DNA of 6,426 nucleotides from Candidatus Methanoplasma reticulitermitis. GTDB taxonomy: Archaea; Thermoplasmatota; Thermoplasmata; Methanomassiliicoccales; Methanomethylophilaceae. The stretch covers positions 1-6,426 of the forward strand of contig JAITTK010000054.1 in the NCBI GenBank assembly GCA_031287135.1, read 5' to 3'. The notes beneath the pieces are model-generated. The model was given only the letters and a program-made list of their open reading frames with translations, did no database searches and had not been told where the DNA came from. Positions 1-4,750 of this stretch are shown piece by piece. The number at the start of each line of letters is the position of its first letter. The stretch's first letter is position 1. The position numbers were made by a program, and so were the translations under genes.

Positions 1-1
1 G

Positions 2-106
2 ATAAAGGATGATTTCAGCAAGACTATCCTGTCGCTTGACGAAATGCCGGAATCGCCCGGAAACGGAATTGTCCACAAGAACATCATCGAATGGCTTCTG
101 GAATGA
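2..106 (+). CDS. C-terminal end of an unidentified protein (partial)
   Basis: The window opens inside a reading frame of 34 codons ending in TGA at 104-106. The visible C-terminus is mixed and charged, ends in a short amphipathic helix (IIEWLLE), and contains a turn rich in Pro and Gly (PESPGNG). I do not recognise a family and assign no function. The frame is open from the left edge and is followed by a GC-rich stretch and then the promoter of the next gene, so it is probably the last gene of its own transcription unit. A weak dyad lies just behind the stop (CCGGA at 114-118 with TCCGG at 125-129), but there is no T tract, so I do not call a terminator. Confidence 0.6.
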   Translation: MKDDFSKTILSLDEMPESPGNGIVHKNIIEWLLE

Positions 107-161
107 CCGCGGACCGGACCCTGATCCGGCCGGCGGGCCCCCCGGTCATCGGCGAAACCAA

Positions 162-176
162 GGAAAGTAATTAAAA
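162..176 (+). promoter_or_regulatory. Archaeal BRE/TATA promoter of the TPR gene
   Basis: GGAAAG (162-167, BRE-like) is followed directly by TAATTAAAA (168-176, TATA-like). Counting about 25 bases from the TATA centre puts the transcript start near 198, only a few bases before the ATG at 205. The mRNA would then have almost no leader, which fits the absence of a Shine-Dalgarno sequence there. The same GAAAG-T junction occurs at the tRNA promoter (4671-4684) and at 756-771. Confidence 0.6.
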
Positions 177-204
177 CAGGCTGTTCATTGCCATATCGAT
201 AACT

Positions 205-717
205 ATGGCAGAAGACGCACCGGACAAGAAAATCGCGGCCGGAATGAAGGCAATGGACGAAGGGGACTTCAAAAAAGCATATTCTCATTTCAAGAAACTC
301 GCAGAAGAGTATCCGAAAAATGCGGATATCTGGTATTACAAGGCCGAATGCGGAAACTACGCATCCGGCATGTTCGGTGCGAAAGTATCGTCGGAAGAGA
401 TACTTGACGCATACAAGAAAGCGATCGAGCTGGACGGCGACAGGGTCGATTTCTATCAGTCATACGGACTGTTCTGCATATCGATAAACAAGTATGAGGA
501 GGCCGAGAAGGCATACAACGAGGCCGCGCAGATAGATGAATCTCTGGAATCTTCGCTGTATTCCGAATTCGCCATAGAGTTCTTCAACAATGTCATGGCG
601 ACGTACGGCGAGATCATGGAGGATCCGAAAGCGAGGGCGCCTTATGCGAAGAAGGCCCTGGAGTACATGCTCAAAGCCCTGGAGATCACTCCCGAAGAGG
701 CGAAGAGCCTGCTTTGA
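205..717 (+). CDS. TPR-repeat protein
   Basis: A 170-residue, highly charged, all-helical soluble protein without signal peptide or membrane segment, so cytoplasmic. Tetratricopeptide repeats are visible at about residues 8-40 (small residues at the packing positions, then GDFKKAYSHFKKLAEEYP), 42-77 (ending DAYKKAIELDGD) and 80-113 (NKYEEAEKAYNEAAQID). A more diverged helical pair follows to the end (ALEYMLKALEITPEEA). The second repeat carries an insertion of about 14 residues between its helices (around residues 50-63). TPR domains are protein-protein interaction scaffolds; no catalytic domain is attached, so the partner and process cannot be read from the sequence. The ATG at 205 is chosen because it lies just behind the promoter's predicted start and gives a plausible N-terminus. 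The gene appears monocistronic, with a dyad at 740-757 and a new promoter following it. Confidence 0.88.
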   Translation: MAEDAPDKKIAAGMKAMDEGDFKKAYSHFKKLAEEYPKNADIWYYKAECGNYASGMFGAKVSSEEILDAYKKAIELDGDRVDFYQSYGLFCISINKYEEAEKAYNEAAQIDESLESSLYSEFAIEFFNNVMATYGEIMEDPKARAPYAKKALEYMLKALEITPEEAKSLL

Positions 718-739
718 AGCCAGCACAAACGCTTTACTG

Positions 740-757
740 CTCCTCCGGTCGGAGGAG
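740..757 (+). repeat. Perfect 7-bp inverted repeat behind the TPR gene
   Basis: CTCCTCC (740-746) and GGAGGAG (751-757) are perfect reverse complements around a 4-base loop (GGTC). It lies 23 bases after the TPR stop and its right arm touches the BRE of the promoter at 756-771. It could stabilise or end the TPR mRNA, although no T tract follows, or be a regulator's binding site on that promoter. The sequence alone does not decide. Confidence 0.5.
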
Positions 758-771
758 AAAGTATAAAAAAA
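756..771 (+). promoter_or_regulatory. BRE/TATA promoter with no assigned protein gene
   Basis: AGAAAG (756-761) runs straight into TATAAAAAAA (762-771), the most canonical archaeal core promoter in the window. The predicted start is near 788-793. The next protein gene begins 160-200 bases further on and has its own TATA box (910-917), so this promoter probably serves a separate short transcript (see 791-871). Alternatively it gives that gene a second, long-leader transcript. Confidence 0.55.
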
Positions 772-790
772 CATATGCGGCCGGATTTGT

Positions 791-871
791 GATGGTTAGC
801 CCGAGATTCCAATCGAACCTACCATCGACAGCGTTCTCAGCATTCAGTGGTTAATAGCTCATTTCATTTTT
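791..871 (+). ncRNA. Candidate small RNA of about 80 nt
   Basis: This is inferred from layout, not from a known family. The promoter at 756-771 predicts a start at about 788-793. At 791 a hairpin begins: GATGGT (791-796) pairs with ACCATC (821-826), extended by AG (798-799) with CT (819-820) around one bulged T, and possibly CGA/TCG nearer the loop. A T-rich tract (862-871) then gives a plausible end. No C/D-box, H/ACA, SRP or RNase P signature could be recognised. The only reading frame is 20 codons (792-854) starting at the predicted transcript start. A leaderless micro-ORF is possible but has no further support. Confidence 0.3.
862..871 (+). terminator. T-rich tract, possible archaeal terminator
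   Basis: TTTCATTTTT, the only T-rich tract on the + strand between the promoter at 756-771 and the next TATA box. Archaeal RNA polymerase often terminates at such tracts without a hairpin. It would end the short transcript proposed at 791 and any read-through from the TPR gene. Confidence 0.3.
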
Positions 872-887
872 GTAAATGTATTATGTA

Positions 888-908
888 TATTGGATTAGAT
901 ATCCAATA
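888..908. promoter_or_regulatory. Perfect 8-bp inverted repeat, probable operator
   Basis: TATTGGAT (888-895) and ATCCAATA (901-908) are exact reverse complements separated by 5 bases (TAGAT). The right arm ends one base before the TATA box at 910-917 and so occupies the BRE position. A dimeric regulator bound here would be expected to block TFB/TBP loading. Nothing in the window identifies the regulator. Confidence 0.55.
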
Positions 909-909
909 C

Positions 910-917
910 TATAAATA
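910..917 (+). promoter_or_regulatory. TATA box of the membrane-anchored protein gene
   Basis: TATAAATA in an AT-rich stretch. The predicted start is about 938-942, giving a leader of about 50 bases to the preferred ATG at 989, which contains the ribosome-binding site at 978-981. No GAAAG-type BRE is present; the operator-like dyad sits there instead. Confidence 0.55.
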
Positions 918-977
918 TGGCATAATTTGATATTGAACTGTATGCCAATATGCTGAAACGGCAGGAATTTGACATAC

Positions 978-981
978 GGAG
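978..981 (+). promoter_or_regulatory. Ribosome-binding site deciding the start at 989
   Basis: GGAG with a 7-base spacer to the ATG at 989. No comparable motif precedes the in-frame ATG at 950, so this site argues for the shorter protein. Confidence 0.55.
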
Positions 982-988
982 AATAGAA

Positions 989-1561
989 ATGATAGCTAAA
1001 AAGCAAATGGCATTGGCAGCAGTGGTTGCGGCGGTGGCCATCGTCGTTGTGTCGGTTCTGTTCATGTTCGGCGGATCCGGTGAAACATCGCCTGACCGCA
1101 CGGATCCATATGCTTTGGAAAAATCATACATATTCTCACAGGGCGGGGTCGTCATAATACAGGGTGTGGACGGCGATGATACAATGAAAGAGCTGGCATC
1201 CAATGTCAGGATCCAGGAAACGTTCGATTCGGTCAAAGATTTCGATGTGGTTATCATCGATTCGGAATACGCGAAGTCGTTCGACAGGGAATACCTCTGC
1301 GGTAAAGTGGATTCGCTGATTCTGGAATCCCACCCTGTGATGCTCAGGGGGGCGGACAGCCCGTGGGTATTCACTGACCGCGAAGTCCCGTTCATCTCTA
1401 TCGGATTCTCTCTGGACAGAGAAGATCTTTTCTGTCTGTTCTACGATGCGAACACCGGGGCGTCGTACTCCAATAGCATAACCGGTTGCGATATGCAGGA
1501 ATCCACCGAAGTCGCATACGAGTGGGCCAAAGAGCTGATGGACCTCTACGGAAGCAACTGA
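989..1561 (+). CDS. Membrane-anchored extracytoplasmic protein, unknown function
   Basis: A 190-residue protein from the ATG at 989; an in-frame ATG at 950 would add 13 residues. The later start is preferred because it has a GGAG site and gives a classic anchor: a short Lys-containing N-terminus followed by an uninterrupted hydrophobic segment at about residues 8-27 and then a Gly/Ser linker. The remaining ~160 residues should lie outside the membrane. They alternate hydrophobic strands with acidic loops (GGVVIIQGVDGDD; FDVVIIDSEY around residues 85-94; LILESHPVMLRG at 110-121), an alpha/beta pattern faintly like class I glutamine-amidotransferase-like folds. No catalytic triad can be assigned, so this is only a fold guess. 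Cysteines are at residues 104, 149 and 167. No lipobox is present. It has its own promoter with an operator-like dyad and is separated from znuA by 272 bases, so a link with metal uptake is not shown. Confidence 0.75.
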   Translation: MIAKKQMALAAVVAAVAIVVVSVLFMFGGSGETSPDRTDPYALEKSYIFSQGGVVIIQGVDGDDTMKELASNVRIQETFDSVKDFDVVIIDSEYAKSFDREYLCGKVDSLILESHPVMLRGADSPWVFTDREVPFISIGFSLDREDLFCLFYDANTGASYSNSITGCDMQESTEVAYEWAKELMDLYGSN

Positions 1562-1751
1562 CGGTGCGGTATTGACTTCGTATACTGGGTGCGTGCGGTC
1601 CGATAATCGTCCGGAACGCAGAGTGCATGTTACCAGTGAGGTTCAGACAGCCGGATAATCGGCGCGATGTTCTTCGCATCCGCCCGTGTCTCCGATGATC
1701 CGGTTGAACATGTTTGATAACGCCGCATCAGTGGCCGTTGGGTGTCAGATT

Positions 1752-1800
1752 AATAATAACATTATTCATAATAGTTAATAATTATTAACATTATGATAAT
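1752..1800. promoter_or_regulatory. AT-rich stacked dyads upstream of znuA
   Basis: Several overlapping symmetric elements lie in 49 bases. AATAAT/ATTATT surround AAC (1752-1766). TAACATTAT (1757-1765) is repeated exactly at 1786-1794, 29 bases away. A perfect palindrome lies between the repeats at 1774-1789, and ATTAT/ATAAT flank a single G (1790-1800). The block ends just before the TATA-like element at 1802-1811. Position and symmetry suggest binding sites for a metal-responsive repressor of the zinc operon; the regulator is not in the window. AT-richness alone produces some symmetry by chance, so the exact palindrome and exact direct repeat carry most weight. The preceding 1562-1740 holds no gene or clear signal that I can see. 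Confidence 0.5.
1774..1789. repeat. Perfect 16-bp palindrome
   Basis: GTTAATAATTATTAAC reads identically on both strands with no spacer. Its G/C ends distinguish it from plain AT tract. It lies at the centre of the dyad block, about 13 bases before the TATA-like element of znuA, and is the best single candidate for the operator core. Confidence 0.6.
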
Positions 1801-1801
1801 A

Positions 1802-1811
1802 TTTTAATAAT
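1802..1811 (+). promoter_or_regulatory. TATA-like element of the znuACB operon
   Basis: TTTTAATAAT, centred about 27 bases before the ATG at 1834. Transcription would start at or just before the start codon, giving a leaderless mRNA, which agrees with the lack of a Shine-Dalgarno sequence there. The surrounding AT-richness makes the exact box uncertain. Confidence 0.45.
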
Positions 1812-1833
1812 ATTCGATCGGTAGCATTGTAAC

Positions 1834-2790
1834 ATGAAGATAACTTCAGTGGCGATTGCGATAGTCGCGGTCGCAGCGTTAATTCTGGCAGGCGCATATG
1901 TAATCGCAAACAGCGATGACGGCGACGGAAAAGAGATAATCGCCGTGTCCATGCCATGGCAGAAAGAGATGCTGGATGACATAGACAGGGATGATATGTT
2001 CGAGATATATCTCCTGATCCCGGCGGGTGCAAGTCCGCACGACGGCGGACAGGTATCCGTGGAGACCCTGACCAAACTCAAATCCTCCAAAGCCTGGTTC
2101 ATGGTCGGCGAGGAATTGATGATAGAGGCCGAGATGGCCATCTATGATAAGGTCAGGGACGATATCGATTCCGGTAAGATCGTCAGGTCCATAGAAGGAA
2201 TGACCCTGATCGCAGGCGGTCACGACCACGAAGAAGACGAACATGATCACGAGGATGATGCAACCTATGACATGCATGTTTGGTGCAGCCCGGACAATCT
2301 TCTGATAGCAGCGGAGAACGCAAGGGAAATGCTCATCTCGCTGGACCCCGATAATGCCTCGGCGTACAACGGGGGATATGAGACCTATGCGGGGAAAGTG
2401 AATGAGATAAAGGATCTCGCGGCCACAGTACTCAAATCCATACACGGAAGGACAGTGATGGTCTGGCACGAGGGCTGGAACTATCTGCTCAGCCGCGAGC
2501 ACATCGCGGAGTTCGGTCTGCAGGACCTTGTGGGGCACAATGTGAAGGAACTCACGGTAGCGAACATCAAAACGCTCAATGATGCAATAACGGAGCAGGG
2601 TCAGACGGTCATGTTCGCAGCACCGGGGAGCCTCATACTTAATTCAAGCTACAAGGGGCAGATAGGCATAACCATCGAGGAAGCGGATCCGGAGTCGCCC
2701 AATCATCTTCAGCAGATGAAGAACTTCCTGGAACTGTTGGATAAGCATAAGGATGAGTTCCCCATGGACCCGAACCACGGACACCACTGA
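1834..2790 (+). CDS. znuA: Zinc ABC transporter, membrane-anchored substrate-binding protein (ZnuA/TroA family)
   Basis: Captures a divalent metal, most likely Zn2+, outside the cell and delivers it to the ZnuB permease. The 318 residues start with a hydrophobic segment (about 4-24) with no lipobox Cys, so the protein is probably held by an uncleaved anchor or released by signal peptidase. The cluster A-I ligands are all recognisable: His69 in PAGASPHD, His148 in DMHVW, His212 in VWHEGW, and an acidic residue near EEADP (Asp285 or Glu283). A His/Asp/Glu-rich loop (residues 130-142, four His) lies just before the second ligand. This loop is typical of zinc-type members rather than manganese-type ones. 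The extreme C-terminus is also His-rich (NHGHH). The stop overlaps the znuC start by one base (TGATG), implying translational coupling. The start is the ATG at 1834, just behind the AT-rich regulatory block. Manganese or another metal cannot be excluded. Confidence 0.93.
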   Translation: MKITSVAIAIVAVAALILAGAYVIANSDDGDGKEIIAVSMPWQKEMLDDIDRDDMFEIYLLIPAGASPHDGGQVSVETLTKLKSSKAWFMVGEELMIEAEMAIYDKVRDDIDSGKIVRSIEGMTLIAGGHDHEEDEHDHEDDATYDMHVWCSPDNLLIAAENAREMLISLDPDNASAYNGGYETYAGKVNEIKDLAATVLKSIHGRTVMVWHEGWNYLLSREHIAEFGLQDLVGHNVKELTVANIKTLNDAITEQGQTVMFAAPGSLILNSSYKGQIGITIEEADPESPNHLQQMKNFLELLDKHKDEFPMDPNHGHH

Positions 2791-3599
2791 TGAACGAAGC
2801 TCTGCCTTTGGAAGTAAAAGATCTGAGTGCCGGGTACGGCAGATGCATGGCGTTCGAAGCTGTGAGTTTCGATCTGAGGGAAAAAGATTTCCTCGCCATC
2901 ATAGGTCCGAACGGCGGCGGCAAAACCACTCTTTTCAAAACTATTTTGGGATTGATCAGTCCTGCCTGCGGGAGCGTATCGGTATTCGGTACTCCTCCTT
3001 CCGAAGGTTCCCGCAGAATAGGATACGTCCCCCAAAGGGGTACATTCGATTGGATGTACCCCATAAGCGTGCGGGACGTTGTCCTGATGGGGATGAGGGC
3101 CTCCAAAGGCCTCAGACCCGTCTATTCCCGAGAGGAGATGTCCATGGCAGAGGATGCGATGGATATCACGGGGATAAGCGACCTCTCGGAGAGGAAGATA
3201 AGCGACCTATCCGGAGGTCAGTTGCAGAGGGTCCTCCTCGCCAGGGCGCTGGCCCCCGGACCGGATATACTCATGCTCGACGAACCTACGGCCAGCCTGG
3301 ACCCGATGATGACGGGCTGTGTTCACGACATACTCCGTGAGATCAACAGAGATGTTGCCATAATCATGATAACCCATGACATAGGAAGCATCGGCAGGGA
3401 TGTCAAACGCATAGGATGCCTGAATCGCAGGATGATTATCAGCGATGCTCCGAAGATAACCCCCGAGATGGTATCCATCGGCTTTTGTTGCCCTCCGGAG
3501 ATGATACTCGGTCCGAGTTCCGCAGGTGCCGGAAAAAGCTGCGGATGTTCCGGAGGTTGCAAATGCGGAGCGTCTTCGGGGAGGGATTCCGACGGCTGA
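2790..3599 (+). CDS. znuC: Zinc ABC transporter, ATP-binding protein
   Basis: Cytoplasmic ATPase that powers the ZnuB permease. All ABC signatures are intact: Walker A GPNGGGKTT (residues 39-47), Q-loop Gln82 in YVPQR, signature LSGGQ (140-144), Walker B ILMLDEP (160-166), D-loop SLD (169-171) and H-loop His196 in THD. The sequence between Q-loop and signature (FDWMYPISVRDVVLMG) is typical of the metal-type ZnuC/MntB branch. At 269 residues the protein is a little long for the family. The extra part is a C-terminal tail with CysCys at 233-234 and a Cys-x-Cys-x3-Cys-x-Cys cluster at 251-259 in a Gly/Ser context, which looks like a soft-metal site. That cluster is encoded where the znuB frame may already be open (3526-3599). 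The ATG at 2790 shares its A with the znuA stop. Confidence 0.95.
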   Translation: MNEALPLEVKDLSAGYGRCMAFEAVSFDLREKDFLAIIGPNGGGKTTLFKTILGLISPACGSVSVFGTPPSEGSRRIGYVPQRGTFDWMYPISVRDVVLMGMRASKGLRPVYSREEMSMAEDAMDITGISDLSERKISDLSGGQLQRVLLARALAPGPDILMLDEPTASLDPMMTGCVHDILREINRDVAIIMITHDIGSIGRDVKRIGCLNRRMIISDAPKITPEMVSIGFCCPPEMILGPSSAGAGKSCGCSGGCKCGASSGRDSDG

Positions 3600-4590
3600 T
3601 CTGATTTATGCTCTGGGTATCGGGCTGATACAGAACATGTTTCTGGCCACCTTCGTGGCCGCCGTGCTTTGCGGCGTCATAGGATCCTTTGTTGTAGTCA
3701 AACGCATAGTGTTCATGAGCGGAGGGATAGCCCACGCGACATTCGGAGGAATCGGTTTCGCATACTTCATTCAGTCCATAGTGCTGATAGGGTGGTTCGC
3801 ACCGATGATCGGGGCGGTGATCGTCGGGATATCCGTGGCGCTCATAATGGCGCACCCCGCGGTCTCCCGTAAACTGAGGGAGGATTCTGTGATCGGGGTG
3901 CTGTGGGCCGCAGGCATGGCCATAGGGGTGATATTCATAGCACTGAGCGACCCGTCGGTCGTTTACATAAAGAGTTACGAGGCCATACTGTTCGGGAATG
4001 TGCTCCTCGTATCCACGGAGATGGTCATAATCATGGCGGCAATGGCCCTGATGATCATAGCCCCGGTGATCTACCTGTACCGGGATCTGCAGATATTGAC
4101 TTTTGACGAGTCGCACGCCAGGACGAGCGGGATCAACGTGACGCTGATGAATGCTTTCCTTTATTCGGCAGTCGCCGTCACATGCGTACTGGTGATGAAT
4201 GTGGTCGGGGTGATAATGGTGATGGCCCTCATCACGATACCGGCATCCATAGCCATCCTCTTCTCCAAAGGTATGAAAGAGACCATAATCCTGGCAGTGA
4301 TTGTCTCTTTGGTCCTGTCATCCGCTGGGCTGATCCTATCCGTGCACTGGGACAGGATACCTCCGGGGGCAATGGTCGCAATCGTACTCACGCTGGCACT
4401 TGTAATCTCACTGATTGTCTCCAGGATGCGTGATAAGGACACGAGTCGGGAGCAAGGGCAACATCCGGGCACGGGAGGAGCAGACGGGACATCCGTGTCA
4501 TGGGCATCCCGCAGAGCGAACGGCGGAGCACACGGGAACAGCGCAGATGCGCAATCGGAGAAGAGTGATGGTAGCGAGGGGTCGATTTGA
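3526..4590 (+). CDS. znuB: Zinc ABC transporter, permease protein (ZnuB family)
   Basis: Integral membrane subunit of the importer. Family landmarks are present: CGVIGSFVVVKR early, then GGIAHATFGGIGFAYF (the usual SHA-x-PGIALG region), the cytoplasmic FDESHARTSGI motif, GVIMVMALITIPASIA, and PPGAMVAIV near the last helix, with about eight hydrophobic segments between residues 28 and 299. The start is unclear. The frame opens at GTG 3526, giving 354 residues, a 74-base overlap with znuC and about 25 non-membrane residues first. The first in-frame ATG (3637, residue 38) would cut into the first helix. A GGAGG at 3580-3584 has no ATG/GTG/TTG in frame at normal spacing. After the last helix there is an unusual hydrophilic tail (about residues 300-354) rich in Gly, Ser, Asp and Arg. 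Its last codons run antisense into the initiator tRNA gene. Confidence 0.9.
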   Translation: MPEKAADVPEVANAERLRGGIPTADLIYALGIGLIQNMFLATFVAAVLCGVIGSFVVVKRIVFMSGGIAHATFGGIGFAYFIQSIVLIGWFAPMIGAVIVGISVALIMAHPAVSRKLREDSVIGVLWAAGMAIGVIFIALSDPSVVYIKSYEAILFGNVLLVSTEMVIIMAAMALMIIAPVIYLYRDLQILTFDESHARTSGINVTLMNAFLYSAVAVTCVLVMNVVGVIMVMALITIPASIAILFSKGMKETIILAVIVSLVLSSAGLILSVHWDRIPPGAMVAIVLTLALVISLIVSRMRDKDTSREQGQHPGTGGADGTSVSWASRRANGGAHGNSADAQSEKSDGSEGSI

Positions 4591-4646
4591 ACGACCGGTC
4601 TCCGGGTTATGAGCCCGACGGGATATCCTGGCTACCCCACCTCGCT
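4572..4646 (-). tRNA. Initiator tRNA-Met (anticodon CAU)
   Basis: Read on the - strand, the acceptor arms AGCGAGG (4646-4640) and CCTCGCT (4579-4573) pair fully, followed by discriminator A at 4572 and an encoded CCA at 4571-4569. The anticodon loop is CTCATAA, with CAT as anticodon. The anticodon stem has GGG/CCC at the three pairs next to the loop, and the first acceptor pair is A:U. Both are hallmarks of archaeal initiator rather than elongator tRNA-Met. The T arm is perfect (GGTCG/CGACC around TTCAAAT). There is no intron. The 3' end overlaps the last codons of znuB on the opposite strand by 19 bases, or 22 counting CCA. Confidence 0.97.
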
Positions 4647-4670
4647 GTAACCTACTCTACTACCATTTGG

Positions 4671-4684
4671 TATAAAAACTTTCC
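4671..4684 (-). promoter_or_regulatory. BRE/TATA promoter of initiator tRNA
   Basis: On the - strand GGAAAG (4684-4679) is followed by TTTTTATA (4678-4671). The TATA centre lies about 29 bases before the mature 5' end at 4646, the normal distance when transcription starts a few bases upstream. The BRE matches that of the TPR gene exactly (GGAAAG). Confidence 0.75.
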
Positions 4685-4690
4685 ATATTC

Positions 4691-4701
4691 TTTCTATTTT
4701 T
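4691..4701 (+). terminator. T-rich tract, possible terminator of the znu operon
   Basis: TTTCTATTTTT on the + strand, about 100 bases after the znuB stop, is the first strong T-rich tract beyond that gene. If used, the znu mRNA would be antisense to the whole initiator tRNA gene and its core promoter. An earlier stop inside the tRNA region cannot be excluded. Confidence 0.35.
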
Positions 4702-4750
4702 GATAAGTAAGGAGTCCGAATACGGCAGATCAATGGTCCGCGGTCATATC

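Noticed and set aside
114..146. GC-rich dyads (CCGGA/TCCGG and ACCGG/CCGGT) as a terminator of the first gene
   Set aside because: Stems are only 5 bp in a CCGG-rich stretch where chance pairing is common, and no T tract follows.
791..826. tRNA-like appearance on the - strand (GGTTCGATT resembling a T loop)
   Set aside because: No T stem forms around it, there is no anticodon arm, and the outer 8-bp pairing encloses only about 20 bases.
1595..1665. Near-repeat CCGATAATCG and CCGGATAATCGG
   Set aside because: Short and inexact, not close to a promoter or gene end; I see no function for it.
1628..1699. Short ORF (23 codons) between the membrane protein gene and znuA
   Set aside because: No ribosome-binding site, promoter or recognisable sequence; frames of this length are expected by chance.
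1879..2538. Long - strand reading frame antisense to znuA
   Set aside because: It has an atypical composition, no start signals and no family resemblance, and lies fully under a confidently identified gene.
3439..4116. Long - strand reading frame antisense to znuC/znuB
   Set aside because: His/Tyr/Arg-rich composition is typical of the shadow of a membrane-protein gene; the + strand gene is certain.
4415..4612. A 65-codon + strand reading frame ending in VARGRFERPVSGL
   Set aside because: Its last part is the reverse strand of the initiator tRNA, a well-known source of false ORFs, and the rest lies out of frame inside znuB.
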